Positions 61,311 through 64,000 of a stretch of DNA of 64,000 bases are shown here, piece by piece. The stretch's first letter is position 1. Every line of letters starts with the position of its first letter. The stretch is from contig NZ_CP082284.1 of assembly GCF_019880225.1 (NCBI RefSeq), positions 682,001 to 746,000 on the forward strand, given 5' to 3'. Below the pieces are notes generated by a model. The model searched no databases. It had not been told where the DNA came from and was given only the letters and a program-made list of their open reading frames with translations. The translations under genes and the position numbers were made by a program. Source of the DNA: Halobaculum rubrum (GTDB lineage: Archaea > Halobacteriota > Halobacteria > Halobacteriales > Haloferacaceae).

Positions 61311-61396
61311 CGGTCGTCGCCCTCCGTGGGGAACAGGCTCAGTTCACGGTCGTCGATCTCGTCGAGGTCGGTCTTGGGGTTCGGGTTGAACGTCAT
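61307..61396 (-). CDS. 29-residue ORF at the head of the aceA transcript
   Basis: [19 protein letters not shown] continues [10 protein letters not shown] to a stop that overlaps the next ATG as ATGA. It is acidic and begins at ATG 61396. It is too short for a domain to be recognised. With the 68-residue ORF and aceA it makes a chain of three overlapping reading frames, each able to pass ribosomes to the next. Confidence 0.45.
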   Translation of the reverse strand: MTFNPNPKTDLDEIDDRELSLFPTEGDDR

Positions 61397-61530
61397 GGGG
61401 TGGGTCGTTCGGGTGGTGTGGGTGGCGTCGGTGGGTCGCGGTCGGTCGGCGTAGCCTGTGCATGTCCTGGGGCGGATTTGTGGTCGTGTACACCCATGCT
61501 GTGTCGCCTCACCTGTGTTCAGTCGGGAGG

Positions 61531-61546
61531 ATACAATAAATGTAAC
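61531..61546 (-). promoter_or_regulatory. AT-rich promoter region for the aceA chain
   Basis: On the minus strand, GTTACATTTATTGTAT, inside the most AT-rich stretch of this end of the window (about 61531-61610). It predicts a leader of about 110-120 nt before the 29-residue ORF. The same stretch has plus-strand TATA-like GGTATTAGTT (61602-61611) for crcB. Confidence 0.45.
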
Positions 61547-61669
61547 GAACTATAATGATAATATTCTATAACGGGTTTCTACGCATGGGGACTCCTTAAT
61601 TGGTATTAGTTGGCACGGCGTCGCGCGACGATCGACAGTCGGATACGATCCACCCGAGAGGACCCGCGT

Positions 61670-62068
61670 ATGTCGCGGGATCTCCGGGCGTTCGCGCTCA
61701 CGCTCGCGCTCGTTGCGGGCGGCGGCGCCGTCGGCGCATCGGCGCGTCACGCGGTCGGGACGGCGCTTCCCGGGCTCCGGGGGACGCTCGCGGCGAACGT
61801 TTCGGGCAGCCTGCTGCTCGGGTTCCTGCTGTACGAGGCGCTTCGCACCGACCGGCTGGGCGACCGCACGCGGACGCTGCTCGCGACGGGGGTGCTCTCC
61901 TCGTACACCACCTACAGCACCTTCGTCGTCGAAACCGCTCGGGCGGAGCCGCTCGTCGGCGTCGCGTACCTCCTCGCCAGCTACGGGCTCGGCTTCGCGG
62001 CCGCGCTCCTGGGGCGCGACCTCGCCGCCCGCGTCGATCCGCGGGACGACCGGGAGGTGGGAGCGTGA
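61670..62068 (+). CDS. crcB: CrcB-family fluoride exporter, subunit 1
   Basis: 132 residues, four transmembrane helices. The family signature is GGGAVGASARHAVG and ANVSGSLLLGFLLYE, then SSYTTYSTFVVETARA. Fluc/CrcB channels expel fluoride as a dual-topology dimer; archaea often encode two separate chains, as here. The ATG at 61670 follows the AT-rich spacer from aceA. I looked for the crcB fluoride riboswitch pattern in the leader and saw no match. Confidence 0.92.
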   Translation: MSRDLRAFALTLALVAGGGAVGASARHAVGTALPGLRGTLAANVSGSLLLGFLLYEALRTDRLGDRTRTLLATGVLSSYTTYSTFVVETARAEPLVGVAYLLASYGLGFAAALLGRDLAARVDPRDDREVGA

Positions 62069-62481
62069 GCGTCGCGACCGCCGCCGCCGCCCCGCTCGTG
62101 TCCGCAGCACCGCTCGCGGGCGTATTCGACCCCGCGCTCGTCGCGGTCGGCGGCGCGGTCGGGGCCGTCGCGCGCCACCTGCTCGGGTCGGCGGTCGACC
62201 GCGAGGAGTTCCCGCTGGGGACGCTGACGGTGAACGTCCTCGGGAGTTTCCTGCTCGGGCTGCTCGTCTTCTGGCCCGTCGGCGGCGACGCGCTGCTGCT
62301 GGCGGGAACCGGCGCCTGCGGCGCGTTTACCACCTTCTCGTCGTTCTCGGTGTCGACGGTGCAGTTGTGGGAGCGGGGCCACCGGAGCCGGGCCGCGCTG
62401 TTCGTCGCCGCCAACACCCTGCTCTCGGGCGGCGGAGTCGGGCTCGCCGCCGTCGTGGCCGCCGTCGCCGGCGTGGCGTGA
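62065..62481 (+). CDS. crcB: CrcB-family fluoride exporter, subunit 2
   Basis: 138 residues, partner of the preceding gene: GGAVGAVARHLLGSAV, TVNVLGSFLLGLLVF and CGAFTTFSSFSVSTVQLW. It starts with a GTG that shares its TG with the upstream stop (GTGA), a translational coupling that would keep the two subunits equal. This pair would form a heterodimer with opposite insertion. Confidence 0.92.
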   Translation: MSVATAAAAPLVSAAPLAGVFDPALVAVGGAVGAVARHLLGSAVDREEFPLGTLTVNVLGSFLLGLLVFWPVGGDALLLAGTGACGAFTTFSSFSVSTVQLWERGHRSRAALFVAANTLLSGGGVGLAAVVAAVAGVA

Positions 62482-62562
62482 CCGAACGGCGCGGGGCAGT
62501 TTCGGGTCGGCGAGCCTCCGGTGACCGAAACGCCCGAGTTCCCGCCCCGTGTGGTCGCAACT

Positions 62563-63003
62563 ATGTCACGACGCGTACTGGTTCCGCTCGATCAGTCCGA
62601 GCAGTCCACGGAGGCCCTCGATCACGCGCTGGAGGTTCATGAAGGGGCGACGCTCGTCCTCGTCAACGTCGTCGACCCCACCCGGTGGGTGTCCGCCGGC
62701 GACGGCGAGGGGATGGACCCGTACTACTCGAAGGAGTTGGAGGAGTCGGCGAAGGACGCGAGCGACGAACTGCTGGAGTCGTCCGCCGAGCGCGCCCGCG
62801 ACCGCGGCGTCGCCGTGGAGACGGTCCGACTCGTCGGCGGGCCCGCGAAGTCCATCCTCGAGTACCTCGAGGACGAGGGCGACGACATCGACCAGGTGGT
62901 GATGGGGAGCCACGGCCGGAGGGGGATCTCCCGGATGCTCATGGGCAGCGTCGCCGAGAAGGTGACGCGACGGTCGCCGGTTCCGGTGACGGTCGTCCGC
63001 TGA
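62563..63003 (+). CDS. universal stress protein (UspA family)
   Basis: 146 residues. The UspA fold starts RRVLVPLDQSEQSTEALDHAL and ends with the ATP-binding GSHGRRGISRMLMGSVAEKVTRRSPVPVTVVR (G-x2-G-x9-G(S/T) motif). It probably binds ATP; physiological role unknown. The ATG at 62563 is preferred over the in-frame GTG at 62521, which lacks a family match. Confidence 0.92.
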   Translation: MSRRVLVPLDQSEQSTEALDHALEVHEGATLVLVNVVDPTRWVSAGDGEGMDPYYSKELEESAKDASDELLESSAERARDRGVAVETVRLVGGPAKSILEYLEDEGDDIDQVVMGSHGRRGISRMLMGSVAEKVTRRSPVPVTVVR

Positions 63004-63099
63004 GAGTCGTCCGCTGAGACGGTCGACGGCGGACCGTCGACTGTCGCGATCGGTTCCGGTCGCCGACACCGATTAGCCGCTCGCGTGCCTCTCGGAACC

Positions 63100-64000
63100 G
63101 TGACCGCTCATCCCGGCTTCCACTCGCTCCACGAGGAGACCGTCGAGACGCTCCCGGTCGAGGGCTCGATCCCCGACTGGCTCGTGGGCAGCCTGATCCG
63201 GAACGGCCCGGGCGCGTTCTCGTTCCCCGACGGCAGCGCCGTGGACCACTGGTTCGACGGGTTGGCGATGCTGTATCGGTTCACGTTCGACCCCGGCAAC
63301 CGGGGCGGAGGCGTCGCCGACGAGGACGCCGGCGGCGCCGGACGCGTCGACGGCGACGCGGTCCACTACCGCAACCGCTTCCTCCGCACCGACGCCTACG
63401 AGGCCGCCCGTGCGGGCGCGTTCGACGGCGGCTTCGCGACCGGCGAGACGACCCTGCGCTCGCGCCTGCTCACCTTCCTCCGGGAGCCGTACGACAACAC
63501 GAACATCGTGGCCGAGCGCGTCGGCGACGACTACCTCGCGCTCACCGAGTCGCCCCGGCGGGTCCGGGTCGACCCGAACTCTCTCGACGTCCTCGGGCAC
63601 GACGAGTACGAGGGGGACGCGCCGACGGGCCAACTGGCCTGCGCGCACCTCAAGCGCGACCCGGCGACCGGCACCCTCGTCAACGTCGAGACGGCGTTCG
63701 GACGCACGAGCCGGTACCACGTCCACGCGTTGACGCCCGACGGCGAGCGTCGCCACGTCGGCAGCGTCGAGACGGAGAAGCCGGCGTACCTCCACAGCTT
63801 CGCGCTCACGCCGCGGTACGTCGTGATCGCGGAGTTCCCGCTCCGGCTCGACCCCCTCCGGCTGTTCAAACCCGGCAGGCAGGCGCCGTTCATCGAGCAG
63901 TTCGAGTGGGAGCCCGACCGCGGAACGCGGGTGATCGTGCTGGAGCGCACCACCGGCGAGGTGGTCGCCGACCCGGTGACGGACGCCGTCTTCGGCTTCC
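63100..64000 (+). CDS. carotenoid oxygenase (RPE65 family, partial)
   Basis: First 300 residues of a frame that stays open to the right edge. It starts (GTG 63100) VTAHPGFHSLHEETVETLPVEG. The RPE65/carotenoid cleavage dioxygenase landmarks GSLIRNGPGAFSFPDGSAVDHWFDGLAMLYRF and a later YLHSFALTPRYVVI (His iron ligand) are visible. The enzyme cleaves carotenoid double bonds to apocarotenoids or retinal, with Fe2+ bound by four His. A TATA-like GATTAGCC is about 25-30 bp upstream of the GTG. The C-terminal part is not visible. Confidence 0.85.
   Translation, partial: MTAHPGFHSLHEETVETLPVEGSIPDWLVGSLIRNGPGAFSFPDGSAVDHWFDGLAMLYRFTFDPGNRGGGVADEDAGGAGRVDGDAVHYRNRFLRTDAYEAARAGAFDGGFATGETTLRSRLLTFLREPYDNTNIVAERVGDDYLALTESPRRVRVDPNSLDVLGHDEYEGDAPTGQLACAHLKRDPATGTLVNVETAFGRTSRYHVHALTPDGERRHVGSVETEKPAYLHSFALTPRYVVIAEFPLRLDPLRLFKPGRQAPFIEQFEWEPDRGTRVIVLERTTGEVVADPVTDAVFGF

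Noticed and set aside
61560-61669. Fluoride (crcB) riboswitch before the crcB pair
   Set aside because: I looked for the conserved GGCGAUGG...GUUCGCC and the pseudoknot CCUAC-type segment and did not find them in the leader.

Overview
The window is a dense, GC-rich stretch of a haloarchaeal chromosome, most likely of the Haloferacales. The evidence is the strongly acidic Asp/Glu-rich predicted proteins, leaderless genes with a TATA-like box 22-30 bp before the start codon, intron-containing archaeal tRNAs, and archaeal markers: an sn-glycerol-1-phosphate dehydrogenase, a doublet histone, an archaeal CCA-adding enzyme and a CrcB pair. From recalled gene order, the azf - RPA - histone - histone deacetylase - cca run resembles the Haloferax volcanii chromosome. 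Nothing looks like a prophage, a complete insertion sequence or a CRISPR array; this is mostly core genome.

Layout. 0-9 kb: a cut-off ferredoxin-reductase-like oxidoreductase, korAB (2-oxoacid:ferredoxin oxidoreductase), a gene-poor stretch, a Bat-like regulator, a polyprenyl synthase, a CBS protein and etfBA. 9-17 kb: a membrane-anchored winged-helix protein, secreted and pilin-like proteins, a quinone-type methyltransferase, a creatininase-family (ArfB-like) protein, MptD, azf (NAD glucose-6-phosphate dehydrogenase) and tRNA-Arg. 17-22.2 kb: an RPA-like ssDNA-binding protein, then histone and histone deacetylase 2 bp apart, then cca. 22.3-22.7 kb: intron-containing tRNA-Asn(GUU) and tRNA-Met(CAU). 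22.8-33 kb: dehydrogenase, phosphoesterase, an orphan E1-alpha, TrkH plus a K+ channel with two RCK modules, an amine-oxidase-like flavoprotein, a 23-bp tandem repeat and a threonine-synthase-like protein lacking its PLP lysine. 33.7-36 kb: a DtxR regulator behind a perfect palindrome, translationally overlapped with a GDT1-type transporter, then a LysE exporter. 36-46 kb: lipid and housekeeping genes, two tandem epimerases and AlaX.

46.4-49 kb holds the most interesting cluster: a FlaD/E-domain protein, an actin homologue (salactin/volactin type) 2 bp later, and a membrane protein 7 bp after that. It is followed by a four-CBS protein fused to a possible ribosome-hibernation-like domain, NikR, and a divergent HemAT aerotaxis transducer/CheY pair. 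53-60 kb: tRNA-Val, small regulators, a cobalamin adenosyltransferase/glutaredoxin pair, an S9 peptidase whose 3' end runs into an 84-bp tandem repeat, an MFS/thioesterase pair and a DUF2391-type protein. 60-64 kb: isocitrate lyase preceded by two small overlapping ORFs (TAATG and ATGA junctions), tandem crcB genes, UspA and a carotenoid oxygenase cut by the right edge.

Two themes recur. Short palindromic sequences of the type GAGCGAAGCGAG/GAACGAAGTGAG appear between genes, after tRNAs and inside coding sequence. Several familiar enzymes have lost a signature residue: the lipobox Cys, the PLP Lys and the NAD-kinase GGDG motif.
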